Positions 24,550-35,343 of a stretch of DNA of 64,000 bases are shown here, one piece after another. The position numbers and the translations under genes are program-made. Position 1 is the first letter of the stretch. Every line of letters begins with the position of its first letter. The stretch is taken from NCBI RefSeq assembly GCF_002760615.1, contig NZ_AWWI01000121.1:186001-250000 (forward strand). Reading direction: 5' to 3'. The DNA is from Puniceibacterium antarcticum. Lineage in GTDB: Bacteria; Pseudomonadota; Alphaproteobacteria; Rhodobacterales; Rhodobacteraceae. The notes beneath the pieces were generated by a model that saw only the letters and a list, made by a program, of their open reading frames with translations, searched no databases and was not told the DNA's origin.

Positions 24550-25986
24550 ATGTCTGCCACCCCCATCCACGAGCCGAGCTTTCGCGAAAGTGTTGACCTC
24601 ATGTTCAACCGCGCCGTGGCGCTGATGGATCTCAGCCCTGGCCTTGAGGAAAAGATACGTGTCTGCAATGCCACCTACACGGTGCGCTTTGGCGTGCGGC
24701 TGCGCGGCGGCATCCAGACCTTCACCGGCTACCGGTCGGTGCATTCCGAACATATGGAACCGGTCAAGGGCGGCATCCGCTACGCTCCCAACGTGCATCA
24801 GGACGAGGTCGAGGCGCTCGCTGCGCTGATGACCTACAAATGTGCGCTGGTCGAAGCCCCCTTTGGCGGCTCAAAGGGCGGACTGCGGATCAACCCGCGC
24901 GACTATGATGAACACGAACTGGAACTGATCACCCGCCGCTTTACCTATGAATTGGTCAAGCGCGACCTGATCCACCCCTCTCAGAACGTTCCAGCGCCCG
25001 ATATGGGCACGGGTGAACGCGAAATGGCCTGGATCGCCGATCAGTACCGCCGCATGAACACCACAGACATCAACGCGGCCGCCTGTGTGACAGGCAAGCC
25101 GATCAATGCCGGCGGCATCCAGGGCCGGACAGAGGCGACGGGCCGGGGCGTGCAATACGCGCTGCACGAATTCTTTCGCCACCCAGAGGATATCGCGAAG
25201 GCCGGCCTGTCGGGCAAGCTCGACGGCAAGCGCGTCATCGTGCAGGGCCTTGGCAACGTGGGCTATCACGCGGCCAAGTTCCTGAGCGAGGAAGACGGCT
25301 GCCGCATCACCGCTGTGATCGAACGGGACGGCGCGGTGACCGACCCGAATGGCATCGATGTCGAGGATCTGCACCAGTGGATCGCCACAAACGGCGGCAT
25401 CACCGGCTATCCGCACGGTTCTGTCACGCCAAACGGTAACGCCGTTCTGGAAGAACCCTGCGACATCCTGATTCCCGCAGCGCTTGAGGGGGTCATCAAC
25501 CTCGGCAACGCGCACAAGATCCAGGCCCCGCTGATTGTCGAAGCCGCGAATGGCCCGATCACCGCCGGTGCCGACGATATCCTGCGCGAAAAGGGCACGA
25601 TCATCATTCCGGACATGTATGCAAATGCCGGGGGCGTAACCGTGTCCTATTTTGAGTGGGTCAAGAACCTCAGCCACATCCGCTTTGGCCGCATGCAGCG
25701 CCGCCAGGAGGAATCGCGTCACCAACTGGTGGTGGACGAGCTTGAACGGATCTCCGAATCCCTGGGCAAGACCTGGACGCTGAGCCCGGATTTCAAACAG
25801 AAATACCTGCGCGGCGCTGGCGAGCTTGAACTGGTCCGCTCCGGCCTCGATGACACGATGCGCATTGCCTACCAATCCATGCGCGAGGTCTGGCATGGGC
25901 GCGGGGACGTCAAGGATCTGCGCACGGCGGCCTACCTTGTTTCGATCGGCAAGGTTGCGGCCAGCTACCGCGCAAAGGGTCTGTGA
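24550..25986 (+). CDS. Glutamate dehydrogenase (Glu/Leu/Phe/Val dehydrogenase family)
   Basis: A 478-residue enzyme that interconverts glutamate and 2-oxoglutarate with ammonium. The substrate site KGGIRYAPNV..EALAALMTYKCALVEAPFGGSKGGL holds the catalytic lysine. PAPDMGTGEREMAW follows, and the Rossmann motif is VIVQGLGNVGYHAAKF. The start at 24550 is chosen because GGAGAAG precedes it; an ATG 12 bp upstream lacks a binding site. The long form with a C-terminal extension resembles NAD-linked enzymes, though coenzyme choice is not certain. It is transcribed alone. Confidence 0.93.
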   Translation: MSATPIHEPSFRESVDLMFNRAVALMDLSPGLEEKIRVCNATYTVRFGVRLRGGIQTFTGYRSVHSEHMEPVKGGIRYAPNVHQDEVEALAALMTYKCALVEAPFGGSKGGLRINPRDYDEHELELITRRFTYELVKRDLIHPSQNVPAPDMGTGEREMAWIADQYRRMNTTDINAAACVTGKPINAGGIQGRTEATGRGVQYALHEFFRHPEDIAKAGLSGKLDGKRVIVQGLGNVGYHAAKFLSEEDGCRITAVIERDGAVTDPNGIDVEDLHQWIATNGGITGYPHGSVTPNGNAVLEEPCDILIPAALEGVINLGNAHKIQAPLIVEAANGPITAGADDILREKGTIIIPDMYANAGGVTVSYFEWVKNLSHIRFGRMQRRQEESRHQLVVDELERISESLGKTWTLSPDFKQKYLRGAGELELVRSGLDDTMRIAYQSMREVWHGRGDVKDLRTAAYLVSIGKVAASYRAKGL

Positions 25987-26077
25987 CGAAAACACAGCGC
26001 GCACGCCTTGCAGCTTTTCTTTCTTCTCTTGATCGGGAAGAGTTGCTGCAAACGCGACAAAGCAAGGGGTGCGCTTC

Positions 26078-26668
26078 ATGCCGGGTGATCTCGACTTTTC
26101 CTGCCGCTGCGGCGCACTCCGGGGCGTATTGCACGATGTCACCCCACACGACGTCTGCCATCTGATTTGCTATTGCGCCGATTGCCGCGCCTTCGCTCAT
26201 CATATGAAGGTTGCGGACCAGCTCGAACCGGGCGGCGGCTCTCCGCTGGTTCAGGTGCTGCCTGCGCACATCAAGATCACGGCTGGGGTTGCGCAAATCG
26301 CCTGCCTGCGGCTGTCGCAAAAGGGGCTGTACCGCTGGTACGCGGCCTGTTGCGGCACGCCGCTGGCCAATACCGTAGGCACATCCAAAGTGCCGCTGGC
26401 GGGCCTGTGGCGGCCGCTGTTTGCGGATATCGCGCCCTTCGGACCTGTCGCTTGCCTCGGTTTTACCAAAATGGCGCTGCGTGAACCCGGAGCCCCGAAA
26501 AAGGATAAGGGACTGATCGGTATGCTTGGCGGGCTGCTGCGCCGTTCGACCAAGGCCTATCTCGCGGGCACGGCCCGCAGAAGCCCGTTCTTTGATGAAC
26601 AAGGCCGCCCCGTCGCCCAGCCCCATGTGCTGGACGCGACAGAACGCAGGGCCGCCTATGCCGGATGA
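26078..26668 (+). CDS. DUF6151 / GFA-like cysteine-rich protein, 196 aa
   Basis: The protein has a GFA-like cysteine arrangement: SCRCG near the start, then ICYCADCRAFAHH, then ACCGTPLANT. This resembles the zinc-binding fold of glutathione-dependent formaldehyde-activating enzymes, and I match it to DUF6151. The C-terminal part (LGFTKMALREPG onwards, Lys/Arg-rich) is outside the fold. AAGGGG lies 8 bp before the ATG at 26078, which I prefer to the GTG nine bases earlier. No partner gene is adjacent and the substrate is unknown. Confidence 0.75.
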   Translation: MPGDLDFSCRCGALRGVLHDVTPHDVCHLICYCADCRAFAHHMKVADQLEPGGGSPLVQVLPAHIKITAGVAQIACLRLSQKGLYRWYAACCGTPLANTVGTSKVPLAGLWRPLFADIAPFGPVACLGFTKMALREPGAPKKDKGLIGMLGGLLRRSTKAYLAGTARRSPFFDEQGRPVAQPHVLDATERRAAYAG

Positions 26669-26751
26669 TCCGCACGGCACAAGACGCGATCACACGGCAA
26701 TGTCATCAATCAGCGCACCGTCGCATGGGTGACAGTGCCCCGGGCAGGCAT

Positions 26752-26785
26752 TATCCTGTGACCATAATTCCGCAGACACAGGATA
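26752..26785. promoter_or_regulatory. Inverted repeat just before the 99-aa exported protein gene
   Basis: TATCCTGTG (26752-26760) and CACAGGATA (26777-26785) are perfect 9-bp arms around 16 bp, ending 8 bp before the ATG. They could be an operator or an RNA hairpin masking the weak ribosome site. Confidence 0.4.
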
Positions 26786-26793
26786 GCTTGCTT

Positions 26794-27093
26794 ATGAAAT
26801 TCACGATGCTGACCGCACTGGCGGCTTTGACCCTGACCGCCACGGGCGCACTGGCGCTGGATAAGACGGAATGCACTCTGCAGGCCGGACTGGTGATGCA
26901 GGCGGTTGGGGCGCGCAGCGCAGGTGCGGACAATGGTGCTGCGAAACAGCAGGTCGAAGCCAGCCTGAAAGGCCCCTCCCAGAAATACGCAGCGATTGTG
27001 CCTGCCGTGGTCGATTGGGTCTACACCCTGCCGCAGGACCAGCTGGGCGCTGGTGTGGGCGACAGCTGGGCGCAGGCTTGCCTCAAGCAATAA
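26794..27093 (+). CDS. Small exported protein, 99 aa
   Basis: A signal peptide (MKFTMLTALAALTLTATGALA) is followed by a mature ~78 residues with two cysteines, one near each end (KTECTL and ACLKQ), which could pair. The mature part looks alpha-helical. No family was recognised. The ribosome binding site is weak and overlaps a 9-bp inverted repeat, so expression may be regulated. A composite dispersed repeat lies downstream, before dnaG. Confidence 0.7.
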   Translation: MKFTMLTALAALTLTATGALALDKTECTLQAGLVMQAVGARSAGADNGAAKQQVEASLKGPSQKYAAIVPAVVDWVYTLPQDQLGAGVGDSWAQACLKQ

Positions 27094-27174
27094 GACTGAT
27101 CCAGCGGCGCGCGCGGCAGGCGTGACGCCCGGATTTGGGTGTCACAGGTTTTGAACACTTGTGATGCCTCCGGC

Positions 27175-27277
27175 GGGGATATTTAAGGGCAGATGAAGGC
27201 CGAAATGTTGGTGTGCTTCATCTGCCCGCAAATATCCCGGGGGAGGCCGCGCAACGCGCGGACGGGGGCAGAGCCCC
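27175..27277. repeat. Composite dispersed repeat before dnaG (inverted pair plus GC hairpins)
   Basis: The module at 27175-27197, ending GGGCAGATGAA, is inverted at 27217-27239, which begins TTCATCTGCCC. The pair would form a long stem with a ~19-base loop. Beyond it come CCGCGC/GCGCGG and GGGGGC..GCCCC hairpins. Related copies lie at 38511-38556 and 50288-50346. The spacer 27094-27340 holds nothing else I can identify. Confidence 0.75.
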
Positions 27278-27340
27278 TTGTCCATGCCAGCTTTGTTCGT
27301 GCCACTGGACTTTGGCACGGCCGCTTGGGATAATACGCGC

Positions 27341-29308
27341 ATGAGTCTGCCCCCTGGTTTCCTGGATGAATTGCGCACACGCACGAGCCTGTCTCAGGTC
27401 GTGGGGCGCAAAGTCATGTGGGACACGCATAAATCCAATCAGGGCAAGGGTGACATGTGGGCGCCGTGCCCCTTCCATCAGGAAAAAAGCGCGTCTTTCC
27501 ATGTGGATGACCGCAAGGGATTCTATTACTGCTTTGGCTGCCATGCCAAAGGGGATGCGATTTCCTTTGTGCGTGAGACCGAGAATGTCGAGTTCATGGA
27601 GGCGATAAAAATCCTCGCCGCCGAGGCGGGCATGCCTGTGCCGGAGCGGGATCCGCAAGCGCAGGTCAAGGCGGATCGTCGCACGCAGCTGGTAGAGGTC
27701 ATGGAAATGGCTGTCGCCTTCTATCGCTTGCAGTTGAAGACCGGCGCGGGCGGCGCGGCGCGGGCCTATCTGGACAAGCGTGGCCTGTCCGAAGCGACGC
27801 GGGAAAAGTTTGGTATCGGATTGGCGCCGGACGGTTGGCAGGCGCTCTGGGAGCATCTGCGTGGCAAGGGGGTCGCCGAAGAGCTGATCATGGCCGCGGG
27901 GCTGGGTAAGGCTTCGTCCAAGGGCGGCAAGCCTTATGATGTCTTTCGCAACCGCATCATGTTTCCGATTCGCGATGCGCGCGACCGCTGCATCGCCTTT
28001 GGTGGCCGGGCGATGGACCCGAGCGACACCGCCAAATACCTGAATTCGCCCGAGACAGAGCTCTTCGACAAAGGTCGCAACCTCTATAATCACGGCCCCG
28101 CCCGTGCGGCGGCGGGCAAAGGTCAGCCGCTGATCGTGGCCGAGGGCTATATGGATGTGATTGCCCTGGTCGAGGCCGGCTTTGGCGCGGCGGTGGCGCC
28201 TTTGGGCACGGCGGTGACGGAAATGCAGCTGCAGCTGCTGTGGCGGATATCTCAGGAACCGGTTGTAGCGCTGGATGGCGACACGGCGGGGGTGCGCGCC
28301 GCCTACCGGGTGATCGATCTGGCGCTGCCCTTGCTGGAGTCCGGAAAATCGCTGCGTTTTGCGCTTATGCCAGAGGGCAAGGATCCGGACGATCTGATCC
28401 GGGCCGAGGGGGCAGGGGGCGTGCGCAAGGTGTTGGATGCCGCCATACCCATGGTGCGGCTTCTGTGGCAGCGCGAGACGGAAGGGAAGGTTTTCGACAG
28501 TCCCGAACGCAAGGCCGCGCTGGACAAGGTGCTGCGCGAGAGGATCATGCAGATTAAGGATCCAAGTCTGCGCAGCCATTATGGCGAAGATATCAAGCAG
28601 TTGCGATGGGGCCTCTTCCGTCAGCGGCCAGCCAAGCGGACGTCTGGCGGCTGGGGCAAGACGGCCTGGAATGCACCAAAACCGCCAAGCGCCAGTGCCA
28701 AGGCCTCGCTTCTTGTTTCGGCTGGCGAACAGGCGCAGGAACAGCTGCGTGAGGCGGTGATCCTCGCGGCATTGCTCTCTACCCCTCAACTGGTTGATGA
28801 ATTCGAGCCGCAGCTTGAACTGATGCCCTGCAGTGATGCCGTGCACCGCGATTTGCGCGACTGTCTTCTGCGCTCTTTGGGGCAGGCCCCGGCAGAGGTG
28901 CGGCGCCTTGCTGAGGCAGCAATTGGTGGACAGGCCCTTGAAACCCTGTATTCGGCACGCCACGTTGCCATAACTCCCTGCGTACGAAATCCCGGTAATG
29001 CCGACCTGGCACGGATGACCGTGGCAGAGGAGCTGGCGAAGCTGGAGGCGCACCGCAGGCAGACCCTGGGTATTGCCGAAGGTGTTGAGGATCTGCAGGG
29101 GGATCTTGCGGATGAATCCGTCACATGGCGGCTGGGTCAGGCCGCAGAGGCGCGTTCTTCTGCGCAGCGGGCGCAGCAAGAAGACAGCGCGGATTATGTC
29201 ACAGCCGCGAATGGGGTGCAGTTGGATGCAGAAGAATTGCAGCGTAGTCGGACGCTGTTCGAATCATTAGATGCCACCCGTGGTGGCAAACCTAGGAAAT
29301 CTCACTAG
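27341..29308 (+). CDS. dnaG: DNA primase
   Basis: A 655-residue primase that lays RNA primers at the replication fork. The N-terminal zinc ribbon has CPFHQEKSASFHV and YYCFGCHAKGD. The central RNA polymerase/TOPRIM core includes FGGRAMDPSDTAKYLNSPET, the acidic EGYMDVIAL and VALDGDTAG. The C-terminal helicase-binding region after ~440 is more variable. The start at 27341 fits homologous length. rpoD follows 130 bp downstream on the same strand, the conserved dnaG-rpoD arrangement (part of the macromolecular synthesis operon, here without rpsU). Confidence 0.97.
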   Translation: MSLPPGFLDELRTRTSLSQVVGRKVMWDTHKSNQGKGDMWAPCPFHQEKSASFHVDDRKGFYYCFGCHAKGDAISFVRETENVEFMEAIKILAAEAGMPVPERDPQAQVKADRRTQLVEVMEMAVAFYRLQLKTGAGGAARAYLDKRGLSEATREKFGIGLAPDGWQALWEHLRGKGVAEELIMAAGLGKASSKGGKPYDVFRNRIMFPIRDARDRCIAFGGRAMDPSDTAKYLNSPETELFDKGRNLYNHGPARAAAGKGQPLIVAEGYMDVIALVEAGFGAAVAPLGTAVTEMQLQLLWRISQEPVVALDGDTAGVRAAYRVIDLALPLLESGKSLRFALMPEGKDPDDLIRAEGAGGVRKVLDAAIPMVRLLWQRETEGKVFDSPERKAALDKVLRERIMQIKDPSLRSHYGEDIKQLRWGLFRQRPAKRTSGGWGKTAWNAPKPPSASAKASLLVSAGEQAQEQLREAVILAALLSTPQLVDEFEPQLELMPCSDAVHRDLRDCLLRSLGQAPAEVRRLAEAAIGGQALETLYSARHVAITPCVRNPGNADLARMTVAEELAKLEAHRRQTLGIAEGVEDLQGDLADESVTWRLGQAAEARSSAQRAQQEDSADYVTAANGVQLDAEELQRSRTLFESLDATRGGKPRKSH

Positions 29309-29351
29309 ATTGGTGAGGAATAAGTAAACAAATCAGGGTAAACGGGTGTGC

Positions 29352-29390
29352 GAATCAGGATACCGCGCTATTGATTCGTTTTTACGAATC
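29352..29390. promoter_or_regulatory. Cluster of GANTC sites and a CGAATC hairpin before rpoD
   Basis: GAATC (29352), GATTC (29373) and GAATC (29386) fall within 39 bp. The last two form the inverted repeat GATTCG (29373-29378)/CGAATC (29385-29390). GANTC is the CcrM methylation site of alphaproteobacteria, so methylation-sensitive control of rpoD is possible but unproven. Confidence 0.4.
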
Positions 29391-29438
29391 ACTTCGCCGC
29401 ATCCGCGCCCCTTCACCCGCCCCTGACAGGAGCACCAT

Positions 29439-31424
<1,986 letters not shown>

Positions 31425-31447
31425 GCTTTTGAAATGTTGTAAGAAAG

Positions 31448-31475
31448 ACGGGTCCGCCAGCGCGGGCCCGTTTCA
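31448..31475 (+). terminator. Terminator after rpoD
   Basis: ACGGGTCCGC (31448-31457) pairs with GCGGGCCCGT (31462-31471), apart from one G-T wobble, and is followed by TTT. It overlaps the stop of the convergent DedA gene. Confidence 0.7.
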
Positions 31476-32042
31476 CGTTTTAGGAGTATCTGCGCGGAAA
31501 TAGCGCCAGACCGCGCTCAGCAGAAACAGCGCGAGGATCACAAGCGCAACCAGAAGGATGATCTCGGTTCTGGTGAAATGACCCAGTGTTTCGGTCATGA
31601 ATTCGCCCAGTTCCCGGCCCATCGACACCATCAGCAATCCCCAGACTCCGGCCGACATGATTGTCGCAATTGTATAGGTCTTGCCCCGGATGGAAGAGGC
31701 CGTTGCCAGCATGACTGGTGCCACGGTGCGTCCCCCCGGAATGAAACGGAAAACGCAGGCCAGCAAGAGCGGACGCGACAGCAGGGTCGCCGTGAACCGT
31801 TGCGACAGCGGATGGGACACGGCACGCAAAACACGGGGATGTTCGCGAAACCTGCGGGCCAGCCAGAAGGTTGCCGTGTCGGTTGCGATCGCTCCGGCTG
31901 TCGCCGCCAGCACAACGGGCCAGAAGCTCAGAAGCCCCTGAAAGGTCAGTACCCCGCCGGTTATCGCGACGGTATCGCCCTCCAGTGCGCAGCCGATGAA
32001 GACGGCAATCAGGCCATATTCTGTGATAAGGTGCTCAATCAT
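31473..32042 (-). CDS. DedA-family membrane protein
   Basis: A 189-residue integral membrane protein of the DedA/SNARE-associated family. It contains FIGCALEGDTVAITGGVL (membrane-embedded acidic residue) and CVFRFIPGGRTVAPVMLATAS, the conserved FxRFxPGxR motif. Four to five hydrophobic stretches are visible. DedA proteins are undecaprenyl-phosphate or lipid flippases linked to membrane homeostasis. The ATG at 32042 is chosen over the adjacent GTG at 32045. It converges on rpoD and shares its terminator region. Confidence 0.88.
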   Translation of the reverse strand: MIEHLITEYGLIAVFIGCALEGDTVAITGGVLTFQGLLSFWPVVLAATAGAIATDTATFWLARRFREHPRVLRAVSHPLSQRFTATLLSRPLLLACVFRFIPGGRTVAPVMLATASSIRGKTYTIATIMSAGVWGLLMVSMGRELGEFMTETLGHFTRTEIILLVALVILALFLLSAVWRYFRADTPKT

Positions 32043-32161
32043 CACGGCGAACCCTAGTTGCTGTGGCGCCGTGGTACAGGTCTGATCGACCCTTTCCGGC
32101 CAAAAGTCGCCTGTTCAGCCAGAGTGTCGGGCACGAAGCAGCCCCCGTGCCCGATTCCCGG

Positions 32162-32836
32162 TCAGTGTGTCGGCATTAGAAAAATTTCGCGCGTAGTGAC
32201 ACGCGGATCTGCCGTCAGCGCATGCATGACGGCATCGGCGACATCCTCGGGTTTCAGCTTGTCCGGTTTCGCTTCTTTAAAGAACGACGTGTCGACCATG
32301 CCTGGCGCAATCACCGTACAGCGACCGCCCCATTCCCGCATCTCTTCCGCCAGATTGCCAGCATAGCCATGCACGAACCATTTCGATGCGCCATAGACCG
32401 ATCCCTTGATATGGGTGCGCCCGGCGGCGGAACCGGTCATCAGCAGGTGTCCGGTGCTGTCCTTGAGGTACGGCATCGCCGCCTTGGCAGTCCAGAGAAC
32501 GCCGAGGATGTTGAGCTGAACCAGTGCCTGCCATTCCTCTGGGTCGCCCGCATCCGTGCCGGATGTGTTTAGCCCAGTTCCTGCATTGGCATAGACGGCG
32601 TCAATGCTGCCAAAGGATTCGGCTATGGCGGCCATCGCTTTTTGCTGGTCCTCAAGGCTGGTCGCGTCGCCGGGCAGGGCCATGGCGGCCTTTCCCAGCT
32701 CTTGGGCCAATGCGTCGATCTTGTCTTTGGAGCGGGCGAACAGGCCGACGTTCCAGCCCTTGGCCACAGCTGCGCGGGCGGTGGCGGCACCGATGCCGGA
32801 CGAGGCACCTGTGATGAAAAGCGTCTTGGCTGTCAT
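32162..32836 (-). CDS. Short-chain dehydrogenase/reductase
   Basis: A 224-residue classical SDR. The cofactor motif is TGASSGIG (residues ~9-16), NAG follows at ~85, and the catalytic Ser and YGASK motif lie in SAAGRTHIKGSVYGASK. After this comes PGMVDTSFF. The sequence resembles the YdfG group of NADP-dependent dehydrogenases acting on serine or 3-hydroxy acids, but the substrate is not determinable. AAGGAG lies 6 bp before the ATG. It is not in an obvious operon. Confidence 0.85.
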   Translation of the reverse strand: MTAKTLFITGASSGIGAATARAAVAKGWNVGLFARSKDKIDALAQELGKAAMALPGDATSLEDQQKAMAAIAESFGSIDAVYANAGTGLNTSGTDAGDPEEWQALVQLNILGVLWTAKAAMPYLKDSTGHLLMTGSAAGRTHIKGSVYGASKWFVHGYAGNLAEEMREWGGRCTVIAPGMVDTSFFKEAKPDKLKPEDVADAVMHALTADPRVTTREIFLMPTH

Positions 32837-32997
32837 ATGAGAACTCCTTGTTTCCTTGGAGGATCAACGCGCGAGTCCCGCCATCTGTTGCATCCGGGGG
32901 AAGTCTTCTTTTGAAGGCGCTGTTCTTCGTTTTGGCGGCACATGAAACCAATTGCCGAATGACAGCGTTACCTCCTCGAAACGCAAAGGAGAAAACG

Positions 32998-33255
32998 ATG
33001 ACACGCCTTTTCGCCACAACTGCAAGTTTGATATTTGTCGCCGCAGCAGCCTTTGCCGCGAGCGGGTCATCGTTTGAAAACGAACTGACCGTGATTGAAA
33101 TCGAGGTGCCTGCGACAAAACTTGCTGAATGTCGCGAAACTCTGTCACAGGTTGCCCAGATGCCCACGGTTTCGGACGATGGAACGCCGCTGCTGTTCGG
33201 CGTGGATGACGACTTGCCCTCTGTAATTTGCGTGGTGTCTGAGCAGTCAGCCTAA
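32998..33255 (+). CDS. Small exported protein, 85 aa
   Basis: A signal peptide (MTRLFATTASLIFVAAAAFAA) is followed by ~64 mature residues. Two cysteines (LAECRET, SVICVV) could form a disulfide. The mature chain is acidic. The start at 32998 has AAAGGAG seven bases ahead. No family recognised. It lies between the SDR and dienelactone hydrolase genes, and a short GGACCGTCC..GGACGGTCC hairpin follows its stop at 33259-33278. Confidence 0.65.
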   Translation: MTRLFATTASLIFVAAAAFAASGSSFENELTVIEIEVPATKLAECRETLSQVAQMPTVSDDGTPLLFGVDDDLPSVICVVSEQSA

Positions 33256-33301
33256 GGGACCGTCCTGCAGGGACGGTCCGGTTGGAACAAGGCGGCGCTT
33301 C

Positions 33302-34210
33302 TCACTCCATGAGGTGCTCGTTGAAAAACGCTATGGTGCGATCCCAAGCTAGATTTGCGGCTGCTTCATCATACCTTGGTGTGGAATCGTTGTGAAAGCC
33401 GTGGTTTACGCCCTCATATATATGCGCCGTATAGGTCTTTCCCGCTTCTTTTAGCGCGGCTTCATATGCGGGCCAGCCTTCATTGATTCGCTCATCTAGC
33501 CCGGCATACTGCAGCAGCAGCGGCGCTTGGATCCTCGGAACGTCTGATGCGGCGGCTTGACGGCCATAGAACGGCACAGACGCACCGAGTTCCGGATAGA
33601 CCACCGCCAGCGCATTGCACACACCGCCGCCATAACAGAAGCCGACGCAGCCTACTTTGCCTGTGGTGCCGTCATGGCCGGCCATGAATTCGTAAGCGGC
33701 GAAGAAGTCATTCATCAGCTTTTCGCCGTCGACCGTGCTTTGGAGATCACGCCCTTCGGCATCATTGCCCGGATACCCCCCGACAGAGGACAGGCCATCG
33801 GGTGCCAGCGCGATGAAGCCGGCCTTGGCAACCCGCCTCGCGACATCCTCAATATACGGGTTTAGCCCGCGGTTTTCGTGGACCACCACCACGGCAGGGA
33901 GGGGCCCCGCGGCATTTGCGGGCTTCACCAGATAGCCGCGCACTTCTCCATGGCCCTGCGGGGATGGGTAGGTGATATATTCCGGGGTAATGTCGGGATC
34001 GTTGAACGACACCTGTTCAGCAAGCGCATAGTTTGGCAGCATCATGTTCAGCAGGACTGCCGCAGTCAGGCCGCCAACGGCGTATTTTCCCGCGCGGTCC
34101 AGAAATTCCCGACGCGAGATCTGCCCATGGGCATAAAAGTCATAGAGCTCCAGAAGTTTCGGATCGAAGTCCTTGGCTGTCAGCCGCCGCTGTGGTGTCA
34201 TCTCGTTCAT
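33302..34210 (-). CDS. Dienelactone hydrolase-family protein, Tat-exported
   Basis: A 302-residue alpha/beta hydrolase. The N-terminal ~70 residues carry a twin-arginine stretch [16 protein letters not shown] and hydrophobic segment to ALA, so it is probably secreted by Tat. The hydrolase domain has [22 protein letters not shown], the nucleophile elbow GFCYGGG with cysteine, and the catalytic histidine in VNHGFHND. These are dienelactone hydrolase features. GGAGG lies five bases before the ATG at 34210. The natural ester or lactone substrate is unknown. It is divergent from the YjbQ gene. Confidence 0.9.
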   Translation of the reverse strand: MNEMTPQRRLTAKDFDPKLLELYDFYAHGQISRREFLDRAGKYAVGGLTAAVLLNMMLPNYALAEQVSFNDPDITPEYITYPSPQGHGEVRGYLVKPANAAGPLPAVVVVHENRGLNPYIEDVARRVAKAGFIALAPDGLSSVGGYPGNDAEGRDLQSTVDGEKLMNDFFAAYEFMAGHDGTTGKVGCVGFCYGGGVCNALAVVYPELGASVPFYGRQAAASDVPRIQAPLLLQYAGLDERINEGWPAYEAALKEAGKTYTAHIYEGVNHGFHNDSTPRYDEAAANLAWDRTIAFFNEHLME

Positions 34211-34292
34211 GATCGCCTCCTCAGACTGGCGCTGCATCGTCATGACGCGGCGTCCCGGAGGAAAAGTTAGTTCGGGAAGGACAATTGCACAG

Positions 34293-34709
34293 ATGGCATG
34301 TCTGCAGACAAGCTTCACACTTTCGACAGAGGGGCCGGGGCTTTATGAATTTACCCGCGATGTGGCGGGATGGGTCAAGGGGACGGGTCTTCTAACGTTG
34401 TTCATCCGCCATACTTCGGCCAGTCTGCTGATTCAAGAAAATGCCGATCCCGAGGTAAAGAGCGATCTTAACGCTTTTTTTCATCGTCTGGTGCCACCGA
34501 CGACGGATCCCTCCATGGCCTATCTGGCCCATACCTATGAAGGGCCGGATGATATGCCAGCGCATATCAAGGCGGCGCTGCTGCCCGTGTCGCTGATGAT
34601 TCCGGTCAGTGATGGCGTGCTGGCCTTGGGCACGTGGCAGGGGATCTACCTGTTCGAACATCGCAGAGCGCCCCACATGCGTCAGGTTGTGGCGCATCTG
34701 AGCCGCTGA
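34293..34709 (+). CDS. YjbQ/UPF0047-family protein
   Basis: The 138-residue protein has the YjbQ fold marks [53 protein letters not shown] and the end [21 protein letters not shown]. Some members show weak thiamine-phosphate synthase activity. The true role is unsettled. The start at 34293 is set by homologous N-terminal length, and GGAAGGA lies further upstream. It is transcribed toward nrdR. Confidence 0.9.
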   Translation: MACLQTSFTLSTEGPGLYEFTRDVAGWVKGTGLLTLFIRHTSASLLIQENADPEVKSDLNAFFHRLVPPTTDPSMAYLAHTYEGPDDMPAHIKAALLPVSLMIPVSDGVLALGTWQGIYLFEHRRAPHMRQVVAHLSR

Positions 34710-34875
34710 AGGCGGAGCAGGGGCGGCTTGCGCAGGTTTTGTAGGGTAAAGGCGCATCATCTGGGGCGTAAAAATTCCTGCTACCCAATTTATGGCCGCC
34801 CTCCTATAGTGGATGTGGATAACAGGGGATAACCCCATTCCAGAGGCAGATTTCAAAAATCGAGGGGGACGGCCC

Positions 34876-35343
34876 ATGCGGTGCCCGTTTTGCGGAAATA
34901 TTGACACGCAGGTGAAGGATTCACGTCCGGCCGAAGATCATGTGTCAATCCGGCGGCGACGTTTTTGTCCGGCCTGCGGGGGACGTTTCACGACCTATGA
35001 ACGGGTGCAGTTGCGCGATCTGGTGGTGATAAAGACCAATGGCCGCCGTGAAGATTTTGACCGTGACAAGCTGGAACGTTCTATTCGTATCGCTTTGCAG
35101 AAGCGTCCGATCGAGCCTGAGCGCATGGATCAGATGATCAGCGGCATCGTGCGACGGCTGGAAAGCATGGGCGAGACTGACATCCCGTCCAAACAGATCG
35201 GTGAGATCGTCATGGAATCTCTGGCGCGGATCGATACCGTGGCCTATGTGCGGTTTGCCAGTGTTTACAAGAACTTCCAGGCGGCAGATGATTTCGACAA
35301 GTTCGTGAGCGAACTGCGGCCCGAAACGCCCCCGACCAAGTGA
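34876..35343 (+). CDS. nrdR: NrdR, transcriptional repressor of ribonucleotide reductase genes
   Basis: A 155-residue regulator. The N-terminal zinc ribbon has MRCPFCGN and [14 protein letters not shown] (four cysteines). The ATP-cone domain follows at about residues 49-139 ([29 protein letters not shown]). NrdR senses ATP/dATP and represses nrd genes. AGGGGGAC precedes the ATG at 34876. ribD starts at a GTG overlapping its stop. The nrdR-ribD-ribE order is common in alphaproteobacteria. Confidence 0.97.
   Translation: MRCPFCGNIDTQVKDSRPAEDHVSIRRRRFCPACGGRFTTYERVQLRDLVVIKTNGRREDFDRDKLERSIRIALQKRPIEPERMDQMISGIVRRLESMGETDIPSKQIGEIVMESLARIDTVAYVRFASVYKNFQAADDFDKFVSELRPETPPTK

Noticed and set aside
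27218-29179. 653-codon open frame opposite dnaG
   Set aside because: Same reason: a shadow of a conserved gene, with biased Arg/His/Gln composition.
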